This document shows, piece after piece, positions 41,443 to 51,400 of a DNA stretch of 64,000 nucleotides (its first letter is position 1; every line of letters begins with the position of its first letter). A model generated the notes under the pieces. That model was not told where the DNA came from. It searched no databases and saw only the letters and a program-made list of their open reading frames with translations. A program made the position numbers and the translations under genes. This DNA comes from KBS-96 sp964247975 (GTDB lineage Bacteria; Acidobacteriota; Terriglobia; Bryobacterales; Bryobacteraceae). The stretch spans positions 124,001-188,000 of the forward strand of contig CAXTWH010000001.1 of NCBI GenBank assembly GCA_964247975.1, written 5' to 3'.

Positions 41443-41461
41443 CAGTAACTGAGTGAATGAT

Positions 41462-41493
41462 AAAAGGCGGCCTCCGGGTCGCCTTTTTTATTT
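41462..41493 (+). terminator. Rho-independent terminator after nrdJ
   Basis: Stem AAAAGGCG(G) / (GT)CGCCTTTT with loop CCTCCGG, followed by TTTTTTATTT, 20 bases after the stop codon. Confidence 0.85.
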
Positions 41494-41532
41494 ACAGCCT
41501 GCTACGTTTATCTTTGGAATACATCTTTCACC

Positions 41533-43428
41533 ATGCGTAGCCTGCAAGAAATCAGGCATCGGCTCCGTCAGGAACTTGTGAACGTAAAGCTCCTGATTCA
41601 TCCTCCGAAGTATTCGGGGCAGTTTGTCCGATCAACGGTCGCGATTCTTCCCGATCCATCTGCTGTGGCAGCGCGGCTTAAGGCGACTGCTTTTGCCGAT
41701 GAGATAAAAGCTTTAGCTGATAACATCTTGCAACATCGGTTCCCAATTTTCGACTCAGTGCTGGAAACCGGAACTCAAATTGAATGGCGTCGCGATTACC
41801 GGAATCAATTAGCAACGGGTACTGCTTACTTTCGCCGCATTCCTTACCTGGATGCTAAACGAGTCGGTGATCACAAATGGATTTGGGAGTTAAATCGCCA
41901 TCAGCATCTGGTCGTGCTGGCGCAAGCCTTTCTTTTTTTTCGGGAACAACGCTACTTAAACGAGATTGAACGCGAAGTTTCCGATTGGCACATTCAGAAT
42001 CCGTTTCAGCGTTCCATTAATTGGGCCAGCGCTTTAGAAGTGGCGTTTCGCGCTATGTCCTGGCTTTGGGTGATTCACCTTGTCGGCTCTTCGCTTTCTC
42101 CTCACTTAACTCAAAGATTAGAGCATGGACTTTTCTTACACGGGCATCACCTGGAAAACAATCTTTCCTTCTACTTTTCTCCCAATACGCATCTTTTAGG
42201 AGAAGCTGTCGCGCTACATGCCATCGGAGTTTTGCTTCCGCATCTGCCCGCGTCTTCCCGTTGGATGGAAAAAGGATCATCCGTTGTGCGCAAACAAATG
42301 GAAACCCAGGTCCAGGAAGACGGTAGCCACTTTGAACAATCCACCTATTATCATGTTTACGCTTTGGATATGTTTCTGACTCATGCCGTTCTCAGCCAGC
42401 CTGAGGATTGGTATTGCGCCCGATTGAAGCGCATGGCTGATTTTCTGCAAGCATTACTGGCGCAAGATTGTTGCCTGCCTTTTTTTGGCGATGATGATGG
42501 TGGCAGATGGTTTCATCCGTATGGGAAGCGAAGCGCTTTCGGAAACGCCACGCTTGCCGCTTGCAATGCTTACTTCCACGAAAACAGTTGGACGTGCATT
42601 GAATCAGATTCCTGGTCGCAGGCCTGCTGGTGGATGGAAGATTCGATTAAAAAATGGCGCGGTTCGCCGGAAGTCGAAAATCAATCGCTGCATTTTCCCG
42701 ATTCAGGATTGTTCGTGCTTCAAGCGGAGAACTGCAAGATCGTGGTCGATTTTGGACTTTTCGGTCGCGGTTCAGCCGGACATAGTCATGCCGATACCTT
42801 GAGCCTTACCATCTCCGCCCAAGGACGTGATTTTCTGGTTGATCCCGGCACGTTTACCTATGTGGGCAATCCGTTAGAGCGCAACCATTTTCGCGGCACT
42901 GCCGCGCACAACACGATACGAATTGATTCATTGGATCAAGCTGATCCGGTAAATCCGTTTCGCTGGGCCAACCCTCCTTCCGTTCAAATTCTGCGCTGGG
43001 AATCCAATCATCAGGAGGACATTCTCGAAGCGGAATGCGCTTACCGGGGCTTCACTCATCGCCGCTTCATTCAGTTTGTGAAGCCTTACGCCGTGCTGAT
43101 TGTAGATTCTGTGTTTGGGCCTCCCGGCGATCACTCCGTAGAACAGTTCTGGCATTTGGGATCGGAAGAAGCCGCGAATTGTTTTCGTTTCTCAGCCGTT
43201 CCTGAGCATCTTTCCGGGTGGCGTTCGCAATGCTACGGGCAGCGTGAACCGTCCCCAGTTTTCCGTGTGGCTCAACAAGGCTCGCTGCCCTTATTCATAC
43301 CGGCAGCTATTCAACTCGGCGGCGATACGGAAATCACCATCAGCATCAACCAGGATTCAATTACTTTCACCATCGAAAAATCGGAAAACCAGAAGATTAT
43401 CGTGAATTACCTTACTACCCTGCGATAA
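41533..43428 (+). CDS. Heparinase II/III-like polysaccharide lyase family protein
   Basis: 631 residues with no clear signal peptide. An (alpha/alpha) toroid N-terminal part (FFREQRYLNEIEREVSDW, NWASALEVAFRAMSW, NTHLLGEAVALHAIG) is followed by a beta-sheet domain with HSHADTLSLTISAQGRDFLV and FRGTAAHNTIRIDS, the Heparinase_II_III signature. In polysaccharide clusters such proteins trim or turn over the polymer. It is first in the row heparinase - asparagine synthase - GT2 - Wzm - Wzt. The lack of a signal argues for a cytosolic or non-classical location. Confidence 0.88.
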   Translation: MRSLQEIRHRLRQELVNVKLLIHPPKYSGQFVRSTVAILPDPSAVAARLKATAFADEIKALADNILQHRFPIFDSVLETGTQIEWRRDYRNQLATGTAYFRRIPYLDAKRVGDHKWIWELNRHQHLVVLAQAFLFFREQRYLNEIEREVSDWHIQNPFQRSINWASALEVAFRAMSWLWVIHLVGSSLSPHLTQRLEHGLFLHGHHLENNLSFYFSPNTHLLGEAVALHAIGVLLPHLPASSRWMEKGSSVVRKQMETQVQEDGSHFEQSTYYHVYALDMFLTHAVLSQPEDWYCARLKRMADFLQALLAQDCCLPFFGDDDGGRWFHPYGKRSAFGNATLAACNAYFHENSWTCIESDSWSQACWWMEDSIKKWRGSPEVENQSLHFPDSGLFVLQAENCKIVVDFGLFGRGSAGHSHADTLSLTISAQGRDFLVDPGTFTYVGNPLERNHFRGTAAHNTIRIDSLDQADPVNPFRWANPPSVQILRWESNHQEDILEAECAYRGFTHRRFIQFVKPYAVLIVDSVFGPPGDHSVEQFWHLGSEEAANCFRFSAVPEHLSGWRSQCYGQREPSPVFRVAQQGSLPLFIPAAIQLGGDTEITISINQDSITFTIEKSENQKIIVNYLTTLR

Positions 43429-43463
43429 TCAAAACAAATGCAGTTCCGTCCTGCGAACCGGAT

Positions 43464-45323
43464 ATGTGCGGCATAGCCGGATTCGTTCTGCGCGAGGGAA
43501 TCGCCGACATTTCCTCCGTGCAGCTCATGTGCGACCAGATCCGGCATCGCGGTCCTGACGACTCAGGTTATTACGTCAATGGCGGTTGTGCTTTAGGCAT
43601 GCGCCGGTTGAGCATCATCGACCTTCATACCGGCCATCAACCCATCTCAAACGAAGACGGCACCGTATGGGTCGTGTTCAATGGAGAAATTTATAATTAC
43701 CGTGAATTACGGGAATTTTTAATTGGCCGCGGCCATCGTTTTTCCACGCAAAGCGATACGGAAGTGCTGGTTCACCTTTACGAGCAGGAAGGAACCGAAG
43801 GAATCTCCCGGCTGCGCGGCATGTTTGCTTATGCAATCTGGGACCAGAAGCAACGACGATTGCTGCTAGTGCGCGATCGTTTTGGCAAGAAGCCGCTTTA
43901 TTATGCTTCCCTGAAAAACGGTTTCTGGTTCGGCAGCGAGTTAAAATGCTTGAAAGCGGCTGACGTGCCTCTTGAAGTAGATCGCGACGCGCTGCGCCTT
44001 TACTTTCAACTGAATTATATTCCCGATCCGGCCAGCGCCTACACAACCATTCGCAAAGTTCCTGCCGGATCATGGCTTACCTTCTCGCCAGGAGAAATCA
44101 ATCAAGGAAAGTATTGGCAATTCCCTGTTCCTGTTGAACAGCCTGACCCCAAGTTTATGGAAGCCGCCGCTGCCGAAGCAGTACGCGAAGTGTTCGATGA
44201 ATCCGTTCGCCTGCGCATGATTTCCGATGTTCCGTTGGGGGCGTTTCTCAGCGGCGGCATCGATTCCAGCTCCGTGGTGGCGTCAATGGCGCTCCAATCC
44301 GACGCTCCTGTTAAGACTTTCAGTATCGGCTTTGACGAATCCGAATTCAATGAACTGCCTGCTGCCAGACTAGTCGCGAAAAAATTCAAAACCGATCACC
44401 GGGAATTGATTGTCCGCCCGGATGCCGTGGATTTAGTGTCGCGGCTCGTTCACTTCTTTGATGAGCCGTTCGGCGATTCCTCCGCGATTCCCACGTTTCT
44501 GGTTTCGCAGCTTGCCGCGCAGCACGTGAAAGTAGCCTTGACCGGCGACGGCGGAGACGAACTGTTTTCCGGCTACAACAGCGCCTATTTAGTTGACCAG
44601 GCCCGGCGCTACGATCTGATTCCCGCGCCCGTCAAAAGCCTGCTCCGCTTCACAGCGGACCATCTTCCCTACTCTGCTTACGGCAAGAATTTTCTTTGCA
44701 TGATGAGTCGCCAACAAGCGCTGGAGCGATACTTCGATCTGAATTATTCTTCGTTTTACATGCGTCATGCGCTATTGAAGCCTGACTGGTCTCTGCCTGC
44801 GGATAACGCTTATCTTTGGAGTGTTTTTTCTGATTCGCTTGGCCCGGCGCAAGCAGATATTCTGACGCGCATCACTTGTTTTGAGGCCACTACGCAGCTT
44901 ACAAGCGACATGCTGGTAAAAGTGGATCGCATGTCAATGGCAAACTCCCTGGAAGTCCGTTGTCCGCTGCTTGATCATAAGCTTGCTGAACTGGCAATGA
45001 AGATTCCACAACAATGGAAACGAACCGGCAGACAGGGAAAACAGATTCTGCTGAAAGCAGTCGGCGATCGCTTACCGCCGGAACTGTTGAAGTTTCCCAA
45101 GAAGGGTTTCGGCGTTCCGCTCGCTCATTGGTTTCGCGGCTCGCTGCGATCTTTTCTTTGGGACCATCTCACCAGCCGGAGTTTTCTGGAGCGCGGCATT
45201 GTTTCGGAAAGTTTCTTGCGACATCTTTTGAAAGAACATGACGAGGGGCGACGTGACCATTACCATTTTCTTTGGATGCTGCTGGTACTGAATCTTTGGT
45301 TTCAGGAAGGAGCGTGCCGGTAG
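43464..45323 (+). CDS. Glutamine-dependent asparagine-synthase-like amidotransferase
   Basis: 619 residues. The N-terminal Ntn-type glutaminase domain has Cys2 exposed (MCGIAGF), RHRGPDDSG, NGEIYNYREL and SDTEVLVHLYE. The C-terminal synthetase has the PP-loop SGGIDSSSVVASM, KVALTGDGGDELFSGY and VDRMSMANSLEVRCPLLDH. Within exopolysaccharide clusters such AsnB-like enzymes probably amidate a sugar acid or peptide on the polymer rather than make free asparagine. A nucleotide-sugar 6-dehydrogenase downstream (56634) would supply uronic acids. Tight spacing to its neighbours (35 and 24 bases). Confidence 0.93.
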   Translation: MCGIAGFVLREGIADISSVQLMCDQIRHRGPDDSGYYVNGGCALGMRRLSIIDLHTGHQPISNEDGTVWVVFNGEIYNYRELREFLIGRGHRFSTQSDTEVLVHLYEQEGTEGISRLRGMFAYAIWDQKQRRLLLVRDRFGKKPLYYASLKNGFWFGSELKCLKAADVPLEVDRDALRLYFQLNYIPDPASAYTTIRKVPAGSWLTFSPGEINQGKYWQFPVPVEQPDPKFMEAAAAEAVREVFDESVRLRMISDVPLGAFLSGGIDSSSVVASMALQSDAPVKTFSIGFDESEFNELPAARLVAKKFKTDHRELIVRPDAVDLVSRLVHFFDEPFGDSSAIPTFLVSQLAAQHVKVALTGDGGDELFSGYNSAYLVDQARRYDLIPAPVKSLLRFTADHLPYSAYGKNFLCMMSRQQALERYFDLNYSSFYMRHALLKPDWSLPADNAYLWSVFSDSLGPAQADILTRITCFEATTQLTSDMLVKVDRMSMANSLEVRCPLLDHKLAELAMKIPQQWKRTGRQGKQILLKAVGDRLPPELLKFPKKGFGVPLAHWFRGSLRSFLWDHLTSRSFLERGIVSESFLRHLLKEHDEGRRDHYHFLWMLLVLNLWFQEGACR

Positions 45324-45347
45324 CGGTCGCGTCATAGGGGACCAGTT

Positions 45348-46325
45348 ATGCAGCCAGCAGTCAGCATCATCATGCCGGCGTACAACGTGACGCCTTATAT
45401 TGCTACCGCGATCCAATCCGTGTTCGCGCAGAGTGTTTCCCGCTACGAACTGATTGTGGTGAACGACGGCTGCCCCGATACAGAAGGTTTGGAACGCGTT
45501 CTTGCTCCTTTTCGCCATCGCATTCAATACATCCGCCAGGAAAATGCCGGAGTGGGAGCTGCGCGCCGCACCGCAGTTCTGGCAGCCAGCGCGCCTTTAA
45601 TTGCCCAGCTTGATCCAGACGATTGGTGGTCGCTCGATTACCTGCAAGTACAGTTAAAGCTGCTCGAAAGCAATCCGGATGTGGATCTCATTTATCCTAA
45701 CGGCTCTTATTTTGGCGATCCGCCGCTGGAAGGAAAACTGCTGATGGATTACGCTCCTTCTTCCGGCGAGGTCACATTAACTCGTTTGCTGAATGGGCAA
45801 GTTAACATCATCTACTCCGCTTTAATCCGCAAAGAAGCCATTCTGAAAGCAGGCAACTTTGATCCTGAGCTTCGCACTTCAGAAGATTTTGACCTTTGGA
45901 TTAGAATGCTGCATTCCGGCAACAGGATCGCCTACCATCAGGCTCCCTTGCTGCATTATCGGCTGCGGAAGAATAGTCTCACTTCAGTTCGGCTCAACCT
46001 GCATCATTGGATTCTTCGGGTTCTCGACAAAACACAGCAAACACTCGCATTGACCGAAGAAGAAAAAGAAGCACTCAATCAGCGCAGAACTTCAGTTCAA
46101 ATGGAGATGGAATTAGCACAAGGAAAAGAAGCGGTAAAAAGAAGGGATTGGGCCGCTGCTCGCTGGCATCTCGGCTTTTACCAGAAGTATCGTCCGAATC
46201 GAAAGCTTTCGCTGGTTTTGTTGTTACTGAAATCCTGTCCTTTTCTGCTGGGCGCTGGCCTCAACATGAGGGATCATCTTCTGCAAACCGGCATGATCAA
46301 GGCAAAGCGGCCTCAATCGGCCTAA
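45348..46325 (+). CDS. Glycosyltransferase family 2
   Basis: 325 residues, GT-A fold. VSIIMPAYNVTPYIATAIQS at the N-terminus, VVNDGCPDTE, and QLDPDDWW with the metal-binding DxD. TSEDFDLWIRML holds the probable catalytic Asp. A C-terminal helical tail (235-325) of unknown role follows the catalytic domain. It transfers a sugar to a growing lipid-linked glycan on the cytosolic side. The cluster has only this one glycosyltransferase, so further ones must be elsewhere. Confidence 0.92.
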   Translation: MQPAVSIIMPAYNVTPYIATAIQSVFAQSVSRYELIVVNDGCPDTEGLERVLAPFRHRIQYIRQENAGVGAARRTAVLAASAPLIAQLDPDDWWSLDYLQVQLKLLESNPDVDLIYPNGSYFGDPPLEGKLLMDYAPSSGEVTLTRLLNGQVNIIYSALIRKEAILKAGNFDPELRTSEDFDLWIRMLHSGNRIAYHQAPLLHYRLRKNSLTSVRLNLHHWILRVLDKTQQTLALTEEEKEALNQRRTSVQMEMELAQGKEAVKRRDWAAARWHLGFYQKYRPNRKLSLVLLLLKSCPFLLGAGLNMRDHLLQTGMIKAKRPQSA

Positions 46326-46340
46326 TTAGTTACGGAGAAT

Positions 46341-47225
46341 ATGGAGCAGCCGTTTCCCTTATCGCATGTTGCCGATCTGAACGCGGAGGAAAAACCGCGC
46401 TGGACCAAGATTATTCGTCCTGCCTCATTCTCGCCGGGAATGATATTTTCCGGGTTTCGCGATCTGTTTCATTACCGTGATCTCTTATACACCCTGACTC
46501 TTCATCGCGTAAAAGTTCGCTACAAGCAAAGTTTACTCGGCATTGCCTGGGCGGTTCTTCAGCCATTGCTGCTGATGGCGGTTTACACTATCATCTTTTC
46601 CGTAGTGACAAAGATGCCGCATGAGGGCGCGCCTTACGCTATTTTCGTGTATGCCGCGCTGCTGCCCTGGACGTTTTTCTCCGCATCCATCACCACTGCC
46701 GCTACCAGTCTTGTGGCGCATAACAATCTGATCACCAAGGTTTATTTTCCGCGCGAAATTCTGCCGCTTACTTACGTATTTGCTGCTTTGTTCGATTTTG
46801 TGATTGCTTCAGTGATCCTGGCCGTTCTGCTGTTTATTTATCGGATTCCCGTTGGTCTCAGCATTGTGCTGGTCGCTCCTATTATGCTGGTAGCCTTTCT
46901 ATTTTCAACAGCAATGTCGTTGTTTCTTTCCGCGTTTCAAGTGCGGTTTCGCGATATTGGGATTGCGATGGCGCTCATCATGCAGTTGTGGATGTACGCG
47001 ACGCCGGTTGTTTATCCTTTGTCTGTTGTTCCGAAACGCTTTGTGTTCTGGTATTGCCTGAACCCGATGGCCGGCGTAGTGGAAAATTTCCGCCAGGTCG
47101 TGCTTCAACACGGAACTCTGAATAACAGCATTCTGCTGCCGGGCGCGGTTGTTTCCCTGCTTTTACTCCCTGCGGCTTATCTTTATTTCAAAACGGCGGA
47201 AGCTACGATGGCGGACGTAATCTGA
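46341..47225 (+). CDS. wzm: Polysaccharide ABC transporter permease (Wzm-like)
   Basis: 294 residues. An N-terminal cytosolic stretch is followed by six hydrophobic segments of the ABC-2 type, with the conserved KVRYKQSLLGIAWAVLQPLL and LWMYATPVVYPLSVVP. It exports lipid-linked polysaccharide across the inner membrane with the ATPase encoded three bases downstream. Starts 15 bases after the GT2 stop. Confidence 0.92.
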   Translation: MEQPFPLSHVADLNAEEKPRWTKIIRPASFSPGMIFSGFRDLFHYRDLLYTLTLHRVKVRYKQSLLGIAWAVLQPLLLMAVYTIIFSVVTKMPHEGAPYAIFVYAALLPWTFFSASITTAATSLVAHNNLITKVYFPREILPLTYVFAALFDFVIASVILAVLLFIYRIPVGLSIVLVAPIMLVAFLFSTAMSLFLSAFQVRFRDIGIAMALIMQLWMYATPVVYPLSVVPKRFVFWYCLNPMAGVVENFRQVVLQHGTLNNSILLPGAVVSLLLLPAAYLYFKTAEATMADVI

Positions 47226-47228
47226 TCT

Positions 47229-48392
47229 ATGTTCGATCTCGAGTTCCAAAGCGTTTCAAAACGCTATCGAGTGAATAGCGAATACAACAAGGTAGGCATC
47301 CTGAACCGGGTTGCCAAGCTTTGGCGGCCTAGCGGCGAGTTCTGGGCGTTGCGCGATGTCAGCTTTGGCGTTGCTCCCGGCGAGGCTCTTGGCATCATCG
47401 GGCACAACGGCGCAGGCAAAAGCACAGCATTAAAACTTCTCTCAAACATCACGACTCCGACCAAGGGTGAGATTCGCATTCGCGGACGGATTGCCGGTTT
47501 GCTGGAAGTCGGCTCAGGCTTTCATCCTGAACTGACGGGCCGGGAAAATGTTTTTCTCAGCGGATCGATTTTAGGAATGCGCCGCGCGGAGATTGCTTCC
47601 AAGCTAGACAGCATTCTTGAGTTTGCCGGAGTGCGCGAGTTTGCCGATGTTCCGGTGAAACGCTATTCCTCCGGCATGTATGTTCGTCTGGGTTTTGCGA
47701 TTGCCGCGCATTTAGACGCCGATATTCTTCTGCTCGACGAAGTGCTGGCCGTAGGAGACGCAAAATTTCAAGAACGCTGCCAAAAGCGCATTCACGAATT
47801 AAAAGCCTACGGCAGGACCATTGTTTTTATTTCACACGACTTGGCTTCGGTGCGGCAGCTTTGCGACCGTGCCTTACTGCTTAATCACGGTCAACTGATT
47901 GCGGAAGGCTCCCCGGCAGAGGTTATTTCGCATTATGCCAAGCTCGGCTCCGAAAGGCCGAAAGAACAACGCGACCACGGCTCCGCTTCCAAAAGAGCGG
48001 CTGAAGTAACGTCATTCTATTTTTTGGATGAAACTGGCAAGCCAATTACCCAACTTCAAACCGGCTGTCCAGTTCGCGCAGTTTTGGGTTATCAGGTGAA
48101 CCAACCTGTTTCGAAAGCCGCGATCAACCTGCTTTTTTATTGGTCCGGCGATTGGAGCGTAGCCAGCCATTTTTCAACCGGCGAAACGCTGCGGCTCAAC
48201 CAGGGCGCAGGCATTATTGAATTCACCTGCAATGAACTCACGCTTGGCCCAGGCGCTTACGCGGCCAGTTGCAGCATTGAAGATGAAGGAAAAGAAATTG
48301 ATTTTGTGAGCAAGACTTATTTTTCAGTGCTGCCCGGCAAACCGCTGAAAGGCCGCTACCACTCGCCACATCAATGGAAACAGCTTCGATAG
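47229..48392 (+). CDS. wzt: Polysaccharide ABC transporter ATPase with C-terminal glycan-binding domain (Wzt-like)
   Basis: 387 residues. The nucleotide-binding domain (1-240) has Walker A GHNGAGKST, signature YSSGMYVRLGFA, Walker B DADILLLDEVLAVGD and the switch His in FISHD. The C-terminal beta-sandwich (about 260-387, VTSFYFLDETGKPIT...YHSPHQWK) is the Wzt-C module, which in O-antigen exporters recognises the terminated, modified end of the polymer. Its presence implies that the exported glycan carries a specific chain-end modification. It is last in the cluster and is followed by a bidirectional terminator. Confidence 0.92.
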   Translation: MFDLEFQSVSKRYRVNSEYNKVGILNRVAKLWRPSGEFWALRDVSFGVAPGEALGIIGHNGAGKSTALKLLSNITTPTKGEIRIRGRIAGLLEVGSGFHPELTGRENVFLSGSILGMRRAEIASKLDSILEFAGVREFADVPVKRYSSGMYVRLGFAIAAHLDADILLLDEVLAVGDAKFQERCQKRIHELKAYGRTIVFISHDLASVRQLCDRALLLNHGQLIAEGSPAEVISHYAKLGSERPKEQRDHGSASKRAAEVTSFYFLDETGKPITQLQTGCPVRAVLGYQVNQPVSKAAINLLFYWSGDWSVASHFSTGETLRLNQGAGIIEFTCNELTLGPGAYAASCSIEDEGKEIDFVSKTYFSVLPGKPLKGRYHSPHQWKQLR

Positions 48393-48396
48393 ACAG

Positions 48397-48430
48397 AAAA
48401 GGAGTTGAACAAACGAGCCCAACTCCTTTC
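48397..48430. terminator. Bidirectional terminator between wzt and the convergent gene
   Basis: Perfect 10-bp arms AAAGGAGTTG (48398-48407) and CAACTCCTTT (48420-48429) around a 12-base loop, with A and T runs on the flanks. It serves wzt on the plus strand and the large secreted-protein gene on the minus strand. Confidence 0.8.
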
Positions 48431-48440
48431 CTATGCTGTT

Positions 48441-51400
48441 TTAATTTACCGCAATCACCTGAGCGGCGCTGGAACTCACATTGCCGGATGAATCCTTGCG
48501 ATCAATCACATAATACAGGACTCGCCCACCAATTGCCGGAACATTTACACTACATCCATTCGAACAGGACTGCCAGTTGAGCGGCTCCGATAACCAGGCG
48601 AACGGATCGTTATTGGCCGCTCCGGTGGAACAGGATTCCTGCCGCGATGAACAGTAAAGATTCAGATCGTAGCCGAACCGAATCCTCACCGTATCGCCGG
48701 AACGGCCTCCGACCTTCACCGGAACTTGGATGTAGTCTCCCCGGTATTGGGAATCGAACTGCCAGGATGGCAGCTTGGCTCCGAACAATTGGCTGCGAAC
48801 TCCATCAGCCCATTTACCCGCGCCGATCACCCAGCCGGTTCCGTCAGTTCCATGTACGTTCGCGTAATTGTTCGTGCGTCCGGGGCCGCCCCAGAACGAG
48901 GAAATCACGCGCCAGTGTGAACCGGTCGGGTCCGGCTTGGAAACATCGTATTGAACAGAACGGGCTACCTCATTTGGAAGCGATGCCAGGCAAGGCGTTC
49001 TGCGCACATAACCGAGAACACACTGGCCAGACAGATCAGTATTCAGAACACTGACGAACTGATCGCCTTTCTGTGAGTTCTGAACGCATTCTCCCGGCAG
49101 ATCGGCCACGCAGAAGCTGTCAAGCGTATTATCGGAAATCTGAGATCCCGGTCCGCTGATATCTTTTAAAAGCGTGTGCCCGTACCATCCGACCGTGGCG
49201 CGGTGTTTTCGGTCCAATCCTGTGTATTGAAGCGGCTGTCCGCCTGCCGATTGCAGCGGCAAACTGATTTTATATACATTCCGCATACCGCTCACGATGG
49301 AAAGGTTGTGATACCAAACTAAAGGATCGCCGCCGCCAGCGCCGCCCAAAGGCCGCTGGTCTAAACCGAAAACTGATTTCTTGCCCATCGCATCATAGGA
49401 GAACAAGCTTCCGGGATGGGTTTGGATGGAATCCAACCCCACAATACTGCCGCCGAAGTTGTAGATCATCCCCAAGCCGAAATCGTACTGCTTGGAAAAG
49501 AAGTCCGGCAGTTTTCCGCTTCTGACGCCGTAGCCGAAACCGAACTGCCCCGGCACGAAATTTCCTAAGCCATACGAATACGGAGTCCATTGAGTGAACG
49601 TACCCGATGAAGGATCATATTGCAGGTTCGTATGCGCGCCGTAAGGCACCGGGTTATCAGCGTAAATGGTATGCGAAGAATCGCTGGCTTTTGTCCAGTA
49701 TTCATTGCCGGTGCAGGCAAACGGCATATCAACCATGAACAGAAACCCGGAAGCATGATTGGCCTTCGCGCCGACACAAAGCGAAACCGGAGCTGCGGAA
49801 GCCGCTCGCGAAAGAACCAGATCAATGGTGCCGTCGTTCAAAGTAGTTTTCTTCGCCACTAAGAACCGTTCCGCGCCGGAGTCTCCGCCGGTATCTCCTA
49901 AATCCCGCAGCCAGTCGCCTTCCGCAATCGGCTGCAAGTACGACCAGCAGTTCAGCGATGTTCCATCGCCGCCGCAGCTATTCGAGTTATGAGGCCAGGC
50001 GATCGGGCGCGACCCGGGCGTTACTCCTGTCGCTAAATCCAGTTGCGAAGGTCCACGGTTTACCGGCTCGGTGCCGACGTTTACTTTGATGCAGTTGCTT
50101 CCCGTTGCGCCTTGCGAAAGCCAGCGGCTGTCGCTTACGCCTAGCTGTTCGCAGGTGGACGGGTCTGTAAATCCCGTACTCAATGCAGTTGAATTTCCAT
50201 TGTTATAAATCTGATTAATCTGCATCGTGTACTGCCCAACGGCCATTTGGTTTGGGGACTGCAAGCTGCCCATCAGCGCGTAAGCAATCCAGCCATCAGG
50301 AGTTTTACTTCCGTAGCCGCCGTGCATGCCGCCCCAGCGCAGCGGATAATGGCTCCAACTGTCGCCGCAATAAACCAGTTGCTGGCCCGCCGGCTTGGTC
50401 ATATCAAAGTAACAGCCCCAGGCCATCGCGTTCTGGCTAGGCCGCATTTGAAATGTAGCGATTCCGCCTTGAACGGAACTGAACTGCGGCGCGCCCCAGT
50501 AACGCATATCAATCTGCGGATAATTTTTCTTAATTTGGCTGACCACATCGTTTCCCGAACCGCTGGTCAAATTTCCGCCGCAGGAAAAATAAGGATTGGT
50601 GCCGGAATTGTAATCGGTCGGCAAACTGCGGTAATGTCCGTTCGCCGCGTCATAGTTACAAGTAAAAATGTTGGCGCTTCCTGAATCGTATTGATAGAAC
50701 AACAGCGGGTTTGCAGTGTCCTGCGTTACGCCGTTAGCCGAAAGGCGCGCAATCATTCGCATCTCACCGCTTGCAGGATTAAAAAAGTATAAAAACGGAT
50801 CGCCCCAGATGTCGCTAAAAACACAAGTCTGGCCCTGAACAGGCTGGCTTAATTGCGTTACGCCATCGGCAGCGTAATTTGCCGTTACGTTACCCGAACA
50901 CACAAGACCCTGGCCTTCGTAGCCCAGGTAATAATCAGCCGAGCTGGCGTAATCGTATTTCACTGCATCCAGGTACACCGTTCCGTTGCCGGTCTGCTTC
51001 CAGATTTTGAATCCGAAGTTCGACAGAATAAAAGCTTGGCTAGTGACAGCCGCGCCGGACGCGTGATTGCTGCCAACGCCGCTGCACCCCGAAAACGTAG
51101 TGCCTGATACTGCGCGGCATTGAACGGAATCCGATTCCACTTTCATGATGTAAATCGGATAGCCGTAAAAGTTTTTGATGAATCCCGATGCATTCGCTAC
51201 CGTGAACGTACTCGCGCCGCTGCTGACCGCGCCGGAAAGAGTGGTTTGCACGCCATTGAATGAACTTCCAAGATCCTGTTGAATGGTGAGGTGAGTGCCG
51301 TCCACCGAACTGGTAACCGCGCAATCATTATTCGGGCAGGTTGGCGCGGAGCCAGCCACGTGAACGTGCATGCCCGATTTCAGATTGCCGGGAAACGTCA